A stretch of DNA of 64,000 bases from Lachnospiraceae bacterium (GTDB lineage: Bacteria; Bacillota; Clostridia; Lachnospirales; Lachnospiraceae), in the NCBI GenBank assembly GCA_022799755.1, contig JAAWOU010000001.1, positions 88,583 through 152,582 on the forward strand. The letters are read 5' to 3'. Numbering within the stretch: position 1 is the stretch's first letter; every line of letters starts with the position of its first letter. The position numbers were made by a program, and so were the translations under genes. This document shows, piece by piece, positions 1 to 8,808 of the stretch. The notes beneath the pieces were generated by a model. That model searched no databases and was not told where the DNA came from. It saw only the letters and a program-made list of their open reading frames with translations.

Positions 1-734
1 GAAGAGATCGGAAATTCATACAGCACATTTTCCAGCAGCATGTGGATGTCTTCTTTCTTCAGCTGCTCACAGTTCACCGTCACGGCTGCCACGCTGTATT
101 TGTCTGTAATCTCTCCGGCCACGCGCCTTGCCTCCTCGGAATAGGGCTTCTGGCTGTTCACCAGCACAAGGAAAGGCTTGCGAAGCTTCTTCAAGGCCAT
201 GATCGTCTTCTCCTCCGCCTCCAGATAATTCTCTCTGGGGATTTCTCCGAAGCTGCCGTCCGTGGTGACCACCAGGCCGATGGTGGAATGGTCGTTCATG
301 ACCTTATCCGTGCCGATTTCCGCAGCCTGGGTAAAGGGGATCTCATAGTCGAACCACGGTGTTTTCACCATGCGCTCTATATCCTCCTCCATATGTCCGG
401 CCGCACCCTCCACCATGTAGCCCACACAGTCGATGAGCCGCACGGAGACCGGGACCTCACCGCTCAGCACTACATTCGCGGCTTCATTCGGAATGAATTT
501 CGGCTCTGTGGTGGTGATCGTTTTGCCTCCGGCGCTCTGGGGCAATTCATCCTGGGCTCTGACTTTGGCGTGTTCATCCTCCATGTAGGGCAGCACCATC
601 TCCTCCATAAAGCGTTTGATAAATGTGGATTTTCCGGTGCGCACCGGCCCCAGCACTCCTATGTATATCTCTCCCCCCGTGCGGTTCTTAATGTCATTGT
701 ACAGGTCATAGGTATTTATCGAGTAATTTTCCAT
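1..734 (-). CDS. spoIVA: Stage IV sporulation protein A (partial, C-terminus outside window)
   Basis: SpoIVA is the ATPase that polymerises on the outer forespore membrane to form the base of the spore coat; it is made in the mother cell. The first 244 residues are present. They begin MENYSINTYDLYNDI and hold a Walker A-type loop, GPVRTGKSTF, near residue 31, followed by a conserved stretch with VGYMVEGAAGHMEED and KTPWFDYEIPF, all typical of SpoIVA. The start ATG is preceded by a strong AGGAGG about seven bases upstream. The gene runs off the left edge. It is the clearest sign that the host sporulates. Confidence 0.95.
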   Translation of the reverse strand, partial: MENYSINTYDLYNDIKNRTGGEIYIGVLGPVRTGKSTFIKRFMEEMVLPYMEDEHAKVRAQDELPQSAGGKTITTTEPKFIPNEAANVVLSGEVPVSVRLIDCVGYMVEGAAGHMEEDIERMVKTPWFDYEIPFTQAAEIGTDKVMNDHSTIGLVVTTDGSFGEIPRENYLEAEEKTIMALKKLRKPFLVLVNSQKPYSEEARRVAGEITDKYSVAAVTVNCEQLKKEDIHMLLENVLYEFPIS

Positions 735-760
735 AGAAAAACCTCCTGCATATACTGTTA

Positions 761-791
761 GATGTATATGTAGGAGGCATAAGAATTATGA
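761..791 (-). promoter_or_regulatory. Possible sigma-E-type promoter of spoIVA
   Basis: Reading the minus strand upstream of spoIVA there is TCATAAT (785-791) and, 16 bases on, TATACATC (761-768). These resemble the sigma-E elements (-35 KMATATT, -10 CATACAnT) expected for a mother-cell gene. The spacing is slightly long, so this is a weak match supported mainly by the known regulation of spoIVA. Confidence 0.3.
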
Positions 792-921
792 CCATATTGT
801 ACGGCCGACGACACGGCATGCATTTCCCATACAGCAAGGCGGCAGGCCAATGGGACGGCACGGTTGTGTGAAGCCCAAGCGGCAGATGAAAATCCAGACA
901 AGTGGTTTGCGAGACAGTACA

Positions 922-2277
922 CTAGGGAGCCTTAGGCGTTTCCACAGTCCCTATGAACAGGGGCAGCCTGTCTCTGCAGTCAATGATCAGGTACAGAAAG
1001 GGTCTGTCCAAATTTACCTCTTTTACCAGATCTGCCTCCATGGCGCCCTCAGCGCTCATTTCCACTGCCGTGGCGGCACCGGCCTTTGTGCCGTTTTCAT
1101 CCACTGCCAGAAAGGTTTTGTGCAGCACTCTGCTGATATAGATATTCCCTACCGTGGAACTGCCCAACCCGGAGAATTCCGCTTTCTCCGGGTTGAAAGC
1201 TTCGTTTATCCCCATCTTTTCCAGGAGCTCTTTCATCTCGACACCGTACTCGCAGCCGAATTGGGGAATCGACGCGTTCACATGGGCATCCGCAGGATGG
1301 GTCAGAATCTCCCGCAGCCGTTCTCCTGTCAGCGACGCCGCGTACTCCGCCACTGTCATCCCCTCTTCAGGCAGCAGAGCCGCAAAAGCATATTTTTCAT
1401 CCGCATAATATTTCAGAAAACCTGTCGCATGCTCGTCCTCCAGGTAATGTCTCTCGGAAGAATGCATCATCTGTACCTTTGTGACAATCCCGTCAGCCCC
1501 GTTAAACTCCCCCTCATGCACCTGATACTCAAAGTACTGTTCCTGCCATCTGGCATCAAACGCCAGGGCGTTTACCAGATACATAACCGCGTCGTCGGAA
1601 ATCTCATCCAGAATCTCAGGGATCATACCGTCCGTGTTGTCTTTTACCCAGTCATTGATTTCCTGCAGGGCCGAATCGTCAAAATGCACCGGATAGACAT
1701 CTGCCTGAAAAAGCTCCCTGTTTCTCTGCAGAAAATCCTCCTCCACAGTGAAGTGTTCGTCTGCGGTAAACCATATGGCATTTGCCATGCTTAGCTTATA
1801 TTTGTCGCCTGCAGGGAGCGTCTCCCTGTAATCCGCCAAATAGGAGCTCAGCTCAGACACAGGCATCCCGAAGACTTCTTCCATCTGTTCCAGAGTCTCT
1901 CCTCTTGCCCCATTGGCTGTCATGGTCAGGGCGAAGAGAATTGACAGAGGCGAAATAAGGACGTTTTCGTCACTTAGGGATGCATAGGCCGGAAATACAA
2001 CATTCTCATCCTCCATACCAAGCTCCAGGAGCCGCAGGCCGAAATCCGTGATGGCACAAGCCGCAGCTTCCGCATCGGCTGTATAAATATTTTGATCCTC
2101 TTTTGGCACTTCACTCGTCTTTGATAATTCGTCTGCATTCGCAACAATCTCTGCATTCAGCGTCTCGGTCTCGTCCTCTTCTCGATTTACATCTACACTT
2201 CCGCAGCCAACGATAGAAATGGTCATTGCAGCCGTTAAAAACACGCTCACTACCTGCCTTGTCTTTCTTTTTCTCAT
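922..2277 (-). CDS. Serpin-family serine protease inhibitor, predicted lipoprotein
   Basis: This 451-residue protein has a lipoprotein signal peptide with lipobox IVGC (Cys25), an acidic linker to about residue 70, and then a full serpin fold. Visible serpin landmarks are NVLISPLSILFALTM near 105-119, the NALAFDARW strand near 236-244, the hinge of the reactive centre loop GTKAGAATA (396-404) and the C-terminal DRPFLYLIIDCRDRLPLFIG. The small-residue hinge predicts an inhibitory serpin. Counting from the hinge puts P1 near Glu410 in the segment EMSAEGAM, but the exact bond cannot be fixed from sequence. It probably sits on the outer face of the membrane and guards the cell against host or competitor proteases. 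The start has RBS GGAGGAG. It appears monocistronic. Confidence 0.92.
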   Translation of the reverse strand: MRKRKTRQVVSVFLTAAMTISIVGCGSVDVNREEDETETLNAEIVANADELSKTSEVPKEDQNIYTADAEAAACAITDFGLRLLELGMEDENVVFPAYASLSDENVLISPLSILFALTMTANGARGETLEQMEEVFGMPVSELSSYLADYRETLPAGDKYKLSMANAIWFTADEHFTVEEDFLQRNRELFQADVYPVHFDDSALQEINDWVKDNTDGMIPEILDEISDDAVMYLVNALAFDARWQEQYFEYQVHEGEFNGADGIVTKVQMMHSSERHYLEDEHATGFLKYYADEKYAFAALLPEEGMTVAEYAASLTGERLREILTHPADAHVNASIPQFGCEYGVEMKELLEKMGINEAFNPEKAEFSGLGSSTVGNIYISRVLHKTFLAVDENGTKAGAATAVEMSAEGAMEADLVKEVNLDRPFLYLIIDCRDRLPLFIGTVETPKAP

Positions 2278-2407
2278 AGCCTCTCCTCCGCTCTACTTGA
2301 TTGGAGACAATTTCACCTGCAGCAGGTTAATCGTCTCTCCTAACGGTATAGACGAAAAAGACGGGAAAAAGTTTCCTTCAATTTTCTATTCATACAGCCA
2401 TGAATAA

Positions 2408-2950
2408 TCATATTCCAGATAAATGTGCCGGCAGCAGACAACCTTTCCGGATTGGCACCCCCCAATCAGCTGCTTTGCCAAGCGTATCTGCCAGCAGCAC
2501 TTTCTTCGCCAGTCCTACAGAGAATAAATACAGTCCCTTTGCAAGCCATTTCTGATCAAAGCGTTTCCGCTCCGGATCCAAAAACTGAGGTATCATCTCC
2601 TCATGCGTCATAATAGGTCCTGCCAATAGCTGTGGAAAAAAGGTCACAAACAATGCATAATCTGTCAAACCATACCTTTTCGTCTCTCCCCTGTAAGAAT
2701 CCACTAAATACGAAATCTGCTGAAAAGTAAAAAAACTGATGCCCAAAGGCATCAAGATCTTGTGCAGAACAAAAGAAGTCTGTAGTAGCGCATTTACATT
2801 CTCCAGCAGAAAATTAAAATATTTAAAGTAGAATATTGCGCCGAGGTTTCCCATAATTCCCAGCAATAATATCCTCTTAGCCCATGGAGCGTTCTCTGTC
2901 TTCAGGAGTGAGTAAAATAATTGCCAGATAGCCAACGTGAAAATAGGCAT
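2408..2950 (-). pseudogene. Truncated MBOAT O-acyltransferase (AlgI/DltB-like) remnant
   Basis: The 180-residue frame resembles residues ~55-210 of the intact MBOAT at 5838-7304 (shared FYFKY, LGISFFTFQQ, SYLVDSYRGET, DYALFVTFFPQLLAGPI). It lacks the N-terminal membrane segments and everything after the central part, including the region with the catalytic His (WRRWH and SGLWHG in the intact copy). The last ~15 residues after KAADWGV look like a frameshifted tail. The fragment is more AT-rich than its neighbours. I read it as a decayed gene trimmed on both sides rather than a functional protein. It is not a recent copy of the nearby MBOAT, since the two differ at many positions. Confidence 0.75.
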
Positions 2951-2976
2951 AAAATCATAGCGACATAGCGATCAAC

Positions 2977-3010
2977 ACCACTTTCGCCGCCTTTTCCCGG
3001 CGAAAGTGGT
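2977..3010. repeat. 13-bp perfect inverted repeat (hairpin) downstream of tyrS
   Basis: The arms 2977-2989 (ACCACTTTCGCCG) and 2998-3010 pair perfectly around an 8-base loop. It lies just after the tyrS stop and could end the tyrS transcript, although no T-run follows the stem on the minus strand. It also marks the edge of the truncated MBOAT fragment. Confidence 0.7.
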
Positions 3011-3027
3011 TCAATCCAAATCTTCCT

Positions 3028-4296
3028 TTATCTCATAACAACCTTTTTATAGTTCTTTTTGCCACGTCTGACTACAATTCCATCTCCCATAAACTGCTCG
3101 GGACGATAGATCGCTTTGACATCGCTTACCTTTTCGCTGTCCACGGTAACGCCGCCCTGCTCAACCGCTCGTCTTGCCTCGGAGCGGGATGCATTCAGAC
3201 CGGCCTTTACCAGTATCCCCAGAATGTCAATGGTGCCGTCCTGAAAGTCGCTCTCCTCCAGCCGGCAGGTGGGCATCTCGACAGCGCCGTCCCCTGCTCC
3301 GCCGGCGAACAGGCTGCGCGCGATTTCCTGCGCTTTCCCGGCCTCTTCCTCGCCATGCACCAGCTTGGTCAGTTCAAAGCCCAGGATTTCTTTTGCCTGG
3401 TTCAGCTGGCTGCCCTCCCACTTATCCATTTCGTCAATCTGTTCGATGGGCAGGAAAGTCAGCATCCGCAGGCATTTCAGCACGTCCGTGTCCGCCACGT
3501 TTCTCCAGTACTGGTAGAACTCAAAGGGAGAGGTCTTGTTGGGATCCAGCCATACTGCGCCTTTCTGGGTCTTGCCCATCTTCTTGCCCTCGGAATTCAG
3601 TAAAAGCGTAATTGTCATGGCATATGCATCCTTGCCCAGCTTTCTGCGGATCAGCTCCGTACCGCCCAGCATGTTGCTCCACTGATCGTCGCCGCCGAAC
3701 TGCATGTTGCAGCCGTATTTCTCGTACAGCTTCAGGAAATCGAAACTCTGCATTATCATGTAATTGAACTCCAGGAAGCTTAAGCCTTTCTCCATACGCT
3801 GCTTGTAGCACTCAGCCGTGAGCATCCGGTTCACGGAAAAATGCACGCCGATATCCCGGATAAATTCAATGTAATTCAAGTCCCGGAGCCAATCGGCATT
3901 GTTCACCATCAAAGCCTTTGAACTTCCCTGGAGCGCCTCTCTTCCGTCTTCCAGGGAATCACCGAACTCAATGAAGCGGCTCATCTGCTTCCGGAAGCAT
4001 TCGCAGTTATGGTCAATCATCTCTGTGGTCATCATAGTGCGCAGGTCGGATCTGCCGGAGGGGTCCCCGATCATGGCTGTCCCCCCGCCCAGCAGCGCGA
4101 TAGGTCTGTTGCCTGCCATCTGCAGCCGCTTCATCAGGCACAGAGCCATGAAATGGCCTACATGGAGGCTGTCCGCAGTAGGGTCAAAGCCGATATAAAA
4201 TGTGGCCTTTCCATTGTTGATCAGTTCCTTGATCTCTTCCTCGTCCGTCAGTTGGGCCAGAAGCCCCCTTGCTTTCAATTCCTCAAATACTGTCAT
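3028..4296 (-). CDS. tyrS: Tyrosyl-tRNA synthetase
   Basis: This cytoplasmic class I synthetase charges tRNA-Tyr. The chosen start ([10 protein letters not shown]) is the ATG at 4296, preceded by AAAGGAGAG; an upstream in-frame ATG at 4323 lacks a site. The protein is 422 residues, normal for the TyrRS1 type. It shows the HIGH-type motif HVGHF (45-49), the tyrosine pocket GGDDQWSN (201-208), the KMSKS-type loop KMGKT (239-243) and a C-terminal S4 RNA-binding domain with [10 protein letters not shown]. It is expressed from a sigma-A promoter through a tyrosine T-box leader immediately upstream, so charging of tRNA-Tyr controls it. Confidence 0.97.
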   Translation of the reverse strand: MTVFEELKARGLLAQLTDEEEIKELINNGKATFYIGFDPTADSLHVGHFMALCLMKRLQMAGNRPIALLGGGTAMIGDPSGRSDLRTMMTTEMIDHNCECFRKQMSRFIEFGDSLEDGREALQGSSKALMVNNADWLRDLNYIEFIRDIGVHFSVNRMLTAECYKQRMEKGLSFLEFNYMIMQSFDFLKLYEKYGCNMQFGGDDQWSNMLGGTELIRRKLGKDAYAMTITLLLNSEGKKMGKTQKGAVWLDPNKTSPFEFYQYWRNVADTDVLKCLRMLTFLPIEQIDEMDKWEGSQLNQAKEILGFELTKLVHGEEEAGKAQEIARSLFAGGAGDGAVEMPTCRLEESDFQDGTIDILGILVKAGLNASRSEARRAVEQGGVTVDSEKVSDVKAIYRPEQFMGDGIVVRRGKKNYKKVVMR

Positions 4297-4435
4297 TGTC
4301 CTCTCTCCTTTTTCGCTTGTCATTTCGTGGTGTGAATACCATAACCGATACCGCCTTGTAGTTCACTGCACACGGCGGTAAAACCTATGGCCGGACTTGC
4401 ACCGGCAAGATTAGTCCTATGCCCGGCACACATGC

Positions 4436-4703
4436 AAAAAGCCCGTCCCTGTGAAAGGACGGGCCTGCGCTCGTGTTACCACCTTACTTCCCGCCGGGCT
4501 CACGCCCTGCGGCTCAGTGAGTATCCATCAATACTCCGGCAGATATCGGTGCCTCCGGCAAAGCCTACTTGCTCTCTTTCAGCCATGCTGCTCCGGGATG
4601 TATGTTCCCTTTTGTCCTGCTTGCGCCTCTCACCACCCGGCAGCTCTCTGTCAGCCTTTAGACAAAGGTACTTTTTCCCCTCATCGCGTTCTCTGTATTA
4701 TGG
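4436..4703 (-). ncRNA. Tyrosine T-box leader of tyrS, with antiterminator/terminator
   Basis: The minus-strand leader contains the T-box core AAGGTGGTAACACG (4472-4485). A GC-rich terminator hairpin follows (GCCCGTCC, loop, GGGACGGGC) and then five T residues (4436-4464). Upstream lie stem I features: an AGAGAGCTGCCGG segment near 4640 and a specifier-loop-like GAACATACATCCC in which the codon TAC (4600-4602) specifies tyrosine, in agreement with the downstream gene. Uncharged tRNA-Tyr would stabilise the antiterminator and allow read-through into tyrS. Confidence 0.92.
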
Positions 4704-4709
4704 TTACTC

Positions 4710-4738
4710 ATTATACCCACTGCATCCCGGTTTGTCAA
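4710..4738 (-). promoter_or_regulatory. Sigma-A promoter of the tyrS T-box transcript
   Basis: A consensus TTGACA (4733-4738) and consensus TATAAT (4710-4715) are separated by exactly 17 bases. Transcription should begin near 4703, at the start of the T-box leader. Confidence 0.92.
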
Positions 4739-4762
4739 GAAGATTTTCGTTTATTGCCGGCC

Positions 4763-5818
4763 TTATCTCTCCTGCCAGTATGACTCATAGTCATAATTCT
4801 CTGCAAAATCATACATTTCATGCAAAGTTTTATTCAAATTCTCTTTGGTGACGCGGTTTTTCCCCTGTTTTACACAGTCAAATATATACCGGTTGAATTC
4901 AGGGCGATGATGGCAGACATCTCTGTAATGCTCCAGATCAGTGACGATCCACTCCTCTTTCTGGAAATAGTATAAAGACACATTCTCGTATTCCAGAAAA
5001 TGTTCTATGGCATATCGGTAGATTTCCAGCATGTCCTCCAGATTATCCCGCAGAAGCATCTGCTCCCAATACAGCATACTGTACGGCGGAAGAAAGACAA
5101 TAAATTCCGTGTCCGGATTCTGCCGGATAAAGGGAAGTATATTCTCCAGATTCTCCTGGCAGAGAGCCAGCTTCTGTTCCAGCGGCGCTTCACTCCCGCC
5201 TCCCTGGAGCAGTCCCTCCCGGGCTTCCCGGGCCACACTCAAAGTGATCTCCCTGCCGAAAAGCGCCTCGTCCTCCCAGGTATAAGCGGTATCCACATTG
5301 TCCTCCACTCCCTGCAGCCCGTCCAGGATTCGCTCCCAGCTCCTTACAACGATATCCCGGTTAAAAATATATCGGTAATCATTAAACAGATTGCTGTCAT
5401 AGAGGTATTCCGGCCGCTCCACATAAGCCGTCCAGCTGGGAGAGGTCAGCTGATAATCGTTTATATCCATAAAAACATGCCCGACCGGCTCCTCCCTGGA
5501 AAATATCACGGAGAAAATGGCTTTCAAATCATCACTTCTGGCACCGGAATAGGACAGCTTTATGGTATCCCATCCCATTTCCTCGTCAAACCATTGCGTG
5601 TGAAAGTTCTCCGTCATAGAGGTTCCCACAATGACGTCCGTGTATTCCAGGTTCCTGGCCGCTCCCGGCGTCTGGTATACCGCATTGTCCAATATCACCG
5701 GCATTCCGAACCATGGCTTATGATACTGGTACAGCGGATCCACGATAATGCACAGCGCCCCTGTCGGCAAGAGCGCCAACAGCATAATAAGCATAAGCTT
5801 TTTAAAATTCCCTGCCAC
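4763..5818 (-). CDS. SGNH-like membrane-anchored protein, partner of the MBOAT acyltransferase
   Basis: The protein (351 residues) starts with a single hydrophobic segment (~9-27) and then an extracytoplasmic domain with IVGTSMTENF (GxSM at 65-68), resembling the nucleophile block of SGNH-like proteins found beside AlgI-type MBOATs, and a late DLEHYRDVCHHRPEFN segment that could hold the catalytic Asp/His. It likely moves acyl groups onto an extracellular polymer together with the MBOAT. The start is inferred as GTG at 5818 with AAGGAAGAGGAG upstream; the gene then overlaps the 3' end of the MBOAT gene, showing translational coupling. A longer frame to 5917 exists but lies inside that gene. 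The polymer substrate cannot be told. Confidence 0.75.
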   Translation of the reverse strand: MAGNFKKLMLIMLLALLPTGALCIIVDPLYQYHKPWFGMPVILDNAVYQTPGAARNLEYTDVIVGTSMTENFHTQWFDEEMGWDTIKLSYSGARSDDLKAIFSVIFSREEPVGHVFMDINDYQLTSPSWTAYVERPEYLYDSNLFNDYRYIFNRDIVVRSWERILDGLQGVEDNVDTAYTWEDEALFGREITLSVAREAREGLLQGGGSEAPLEQKLALCQENLENILPFIRQNPDTEFIVFLPPYSMLYWEQMLLRDNLEDMLEIYRYAIEHFLEYENVSLYYFQKEEWIVTDLEHYRDVCHHRPEFNRYIFDCVKQGKNRVTKENLNKTLHEMYDFAENYDYESYWQER

Positions 5819-5837
5819 AGCTCCTCTTCCTTTTCGC

Positions 5838-7304
5838 CTAAAAATTAAAGTAAATAAACTTTGACACCTGCGACAAGCATGTAAACGACCAGGAAAACAA
5901 AATACCAAGCCAAACATACCAACCGGTTCCGCGGAATTTTCTGGTCACCAGTTCATGGCTGGAGGGAAGCTTTACACACAGAAAAACCCCTGCCAGGCAC
6001 CAGAGAAGCACGGCTGCCTGACAGATTCCCTCCATCAGGGATGCGGAGACAAATCTCTCCATGGTCACTTTCCAGACAGTGTTATCACAGAAAGCCGCCG
6101 CCATATCCTCCTGAAGCCCGCCCTTTCCTCCCGCAATCACCCGGCCAAGCAGCAGCCATGGCTGTCGGAAGTATTCGGCCCGGAAAAACACCCAGGCAAT
6201 GTTGACGAACGCGAACGTGGCGCACCACAGCAGACACCTTGGCAGTCTGTCTATTGTCCGCCTGCCCAGCCTGTAGACTGCCATGACGATTCCGTGCATC
6301 ATTCCCCAGAGGACATATGTCCATGCGGCTCCATGCCAGAGCCCGCTCACCGTAAACACGATCATCACATTGATGCAGGTCCGCAGCATCCCTCTCCTGT
6401 TTCCGCCCAGGGGGATATAGAGATACGTGGTCAGGAAGCGGGACAATGTCATATGCCAGCGCCTCCAGAACTCGGAAATCGTAGCCGCTTTGTAGGGCGA
6501 ATCGAAATTCACCGGAATGATAATGTTAAAAAATCTTCCCAGTCCCAGCGCCATATCGCAGTATCCGCTGAAATCAAAATAAATCTGCAGCGTGAATGCC
6601 AGGATGGTTACGACGGCCCCCAGTGAGCTCAGCTGCTGCAGATTCTCATACCCGGCATCACAGATTCCGGCAAAGGAATCCGCAATCAGTATCTTCTTTG
6701 CGAATCCGATGATAAAATATTCCAGACCGGAAACCATATTTTCGTAATTGACTTTTCGATTTTCCCTATTTTTGAACTGCGGTATCATTTCCTTATACAG
6801 GACGATGGGTCCGGCCACCAGCTGGGGAAAAAAAGATACGAAAAGGGCATAGTCCAAAAATCCGACTTTCTCTGTCTCTCTCTGATAGCTGTCTATCACA
6901 AAAGACAGCTGCTGAAAGGTATAAAAGCTGATTCCCAGGGGCAGCGCAATGTTTTTCAGCGCAAAATCCGCCCCCAGAAAGCGGTTTAGATTCGCGATCG
7001 TAAAGTCCAAATACTTAAAATAGAACAGCAGTCCAAGATTGGCCAGGATACCAACGGACAGACAGACTCTGCGAAACGCCTGCGGGAAGCCGTCTCTCAT
7101 CAGGAGAAGATGCAGTAAGAAATTTACAAAAATGCTGAAAGCCAGCAAAAAGCACAGCCGATAATCCGCATAGCCATAAAAGAAAAAGGAAGCCATAATA
7201 AGGGCGAACTGAGCCATCCTATACCGCCTAAACCGGTTCATCAGAAAATATATTATCCATATGACAGGCAAGAAACCAAAGAAAGCATAGGAATTAAAAA
7301 GCAT
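5838..7304 (-). CDS. MBOAT family O-acyltransferase (AlgI/PatB-like)
   Basis: This 488-residue polytopic membrane protein belongs to the membrane-bound O-acyltransferase family, which passes acyl (often acetyl) groups across the membrane to cell-surface polymers. The family core is intact: FYTFQQLSFVIDSY, FFPQLVAGPI, LQIYFDFSGYCDMALG, EFWRRWHMTLSRFL with the conserved His, and SGLWHGAAWTYVLWG with the second His. The start has AGGAGT upstream. It is followed by the overlapping SGNH-like gene, the usual two-gene arrangement of alginate-like acetylation modules. The modified polymer is unknown; no glycosyltransferases lie nearby. Confidence 0.9.
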   Translation of the reverse strand: MLFNSYAFFGFLPVIWIIYFLMNRFRRYRMAQFALIMASFFFYGYADYRLCFLLAFSIFVNFLLHLLLMRDGFPQAFRRVCLSVGILANLGLLFYFKYLDFTIANLNRFLGADFALKNIALPLGISFYTFQQLSFVIDSYQRETEKVGFLDYALFVSFFPQLVAGPIVLYKEMIPQFKNRENRKVNYENMVSGLEYFIIGFAKKILIADSFAGICDAGYENLQQLSSLGAVVTILAFTLQIYFDFSGYCDMALGLGRFFNIIIPVNFDSPYKAATISEFWRRWHMTLSRFLTTYLYIPLGGNRRGMLRTCINVMIVFTVSGLWHGAAWTYVLWGMMHGIVMAVYRLGRRTIDRLPRCLLWCATFAFVNIAWVFFRAEYFRQPWLLLGRVIAGGKGGLQEDMAAAFCDNTVWKVTMERFVSASLMEGICQAAVLLWCLAGVFLCVKLPSSHELVTRKFRGTGWYVWLGILFSWSFTCLSQVSKFIYFNF

Positions 7305-7319
7305 ATTTATGACTCCTGT

Positions 7320-8522
7320 CTATTTATTCGCCATCAGCTTCACCATGGCCTGATTCAGCCCGTCCACCGTGAGCTTGTACATGGGGAAGAGCTCTTTCAC
7401 CGCAGTCTCCGCCTCCCGCCAGGGGGCCCGGCCAGGGGCCATCTTGGGATTCAGCCATACGATCTTTTTGTATTTCTTCTTCACAAGCTGCAGCCATTCG
7501 TACCCGGACAGGCCGCCGTTGGGCCCTCTGTAGTTGCCCGTGTCCGAGTAAAGCTCCTCCGGGGCCATGGCAGCGTCTCCTACGATTATAACTTTGTAGT
7601 CGCTGTCCACGTTCCGGAACATCCACTCCGTGTCCACCCAGTCCCCGTTCTCGCACTCCGGAGTCTTATACAGCTTGCTGTAGATGCAGTTGTGAAAGTA
7701 ATAGGTCTTCACGTCCTTGTAGTGGTTGGACTTGTGGATGGCCTGGAACAGGTCGTTCAAAAGGCTGCTGAATGGAATCATGGTGCCGCCGGAATCCATC
7801 AGAAGCAAAAGCTTCACCGCGTTCTTCCTGGGCTTTTGCATGACGATCTGCAGGCAGCCGCCGTTGTTGCAGGTCTTGTCCACGGTGCCGTTTATGTCCA
7901 GCTCCGTCTCCGGGATGTCCAGCCTGCTGGAGAACTGGCGGAGCTTGCGGAATGCCATCTGGAACTGTCGGTTGTCCAGGACTCTGTCGTCCCTGAAATC
8001 CCGGTACTTCCTGGCTCCCACCACCGCAAAGGCGGACTGGTAGCCTGTCTTGCCGCCTACCCGGACGCCGCCCACGTTGCCGCCGGTATTGCCGAAAGAG
8101 GTCTTGCCCATGGTGCCGATCCAGAAGCTCCCGCCGTTGTGCTCGCTGTCCTGGTCTTTCAGGCGCTGGCGGAACTTCTCCTCCACGTCCTCCTTGTCGA
8201 TCTGGAGATCCTCCATCTTGTTCATGTGATCCCGGGCCTCCTCGTGGGCCAGCTCCATCATGTCGGACTTGTCCAGCCAGCGCAGCATCTCCTTGCCCAC
8301 TTCCGTCTCCCGCTGGGCAGACTTGAAGCACTCCTCGAAAGCCATGTCGAACTTGTCGAAATCCGTCTCGCTCTTCACCAGAATCATACGGGCCGTGTAA
8401 TAGAACTGGGTCAGGGAGCTGCCGCAGAGCCCCTTGTCCAGCGCCTCCTGAAAGGTGAGCCACTCTCCCAGAGTCACCCGAAGCCCCTTTTCCCTTAATG
8501 TCTCAAAAAATTTTATGAACAT
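7320..8522 (-). CDS. VWA-domain protein, CoxE-like
   Basis: This 400-residue soluble protein has an N-terminal helical region beginning MFIKFFETLREKG and a C-terminal von Willebrand A domain. Its metal site is written LLLLMDSGGTM, a variant of the DxSxS MIDAS motif in which the first Ser position is shifted and the second is Thr. It is of the type paired with MoxR ATPases, where VWA and AAA+ proteins act together in remodelling or metal insertion into client enzymes. The gene lies downstream of the moxR-like gene on the same strand. The client is not evident in the window. RBS GAGGAT supports the start. Confidence 0.85.
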   Translation of the reverse strand: MFIKFFETLREKGLRVTLGEWLTFQEALDKGLCGSSLTQFYYTARMILVKSETDFDKFDMAFEECFKSAQRETEVGKEMLRWLDKSDMMELAHEEARDHMNKMEDLQIDKEDVEEKFRQRLKDQDSEHNGGSFWIGTMGKTSFGNTGGNVGGVRVGGKTGYQSAFAVVGARKYRDFRDDRVLDNRQFQMAFRKLRQFSSRLDIPETELDINGTVDKTCNNGGCLQIVMQKPRKNAVKLLLLMDSGGTMIPFSSLLNDLFQAIHKSNHYKDVKTYYFHNCIYSKLYKTPECENGDWVDTEWMFRNVDSDYKVIIVGDAAMAPEELYSDTGNYRGPNGGLSGYEWLQLVKKKYKKIVWLNPKMAPGRAPWREAETAVKELFPMYKLTVDGLNQAMVKLMANK

Positions 8523-8608
8523 ATTCCATCCTCTTCAAAACTCTCCGGATCCGTTTGATTCTTGTGCCGCATGATCCTACCAATAAATACGCTTTGCACA
8601 AGGAAACG

Positions 8609-8737
8609 TTATCTCTCCTTTTTCCCGGCTTCTTCCGCCCTTTGCTTCCTGGCTTTCCGGCCTTTTTGCCGCTCTCCTATCTTCCGTGCGCATCTCCTGC
8701 ACCACTCGATGAACATCTGATTCGCTATCTGCCCCAT
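8609..8737 (-). CDS. Possible small basic protein between moxR and VWA genes
   Basis: In the 286-base space between the AAA+ and VWA genes an ATG at 8737 opens a 42-residue frame ending at TAA 8609. It reads MGQIANQMFIEWCRRCARK and continues with an Arg/Lys-rich helix ending GKKER. A GGGAG lies about nine bases upstream. The composition (CxxC-like WCRRC then strongly basic) looks more protein-like than the overlapping 60-residue frame in another phase. Short length and lack of a recognised family keep this tentative. Confidence 0.3.
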   Translation of the reverse strand: MGQIANQMFIEWCRRCARKIGERQKGRKARKQRAEEAGKKER

Positions 8738-8808
8738 CGCTCTTTTCTCCCGCCGTCATCGGCTCCCCATTGCCTGCGTCACGAAATGCGGTTCCTCCCG
8801 GGCCCCTC

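Noticed and set aside
42..761. 239-residue plus-strand frame at the left edge
   Set aside because: Antisense to spoIVA, which has clear family motifs on the minus strand.
8577..8759. 60-residue minus-strand frame between moxR and VWA genes
   Set aside because: Overlaps the better 42-residue frame at 8609-8737 in another phase; lacks a good ribosome binding site.
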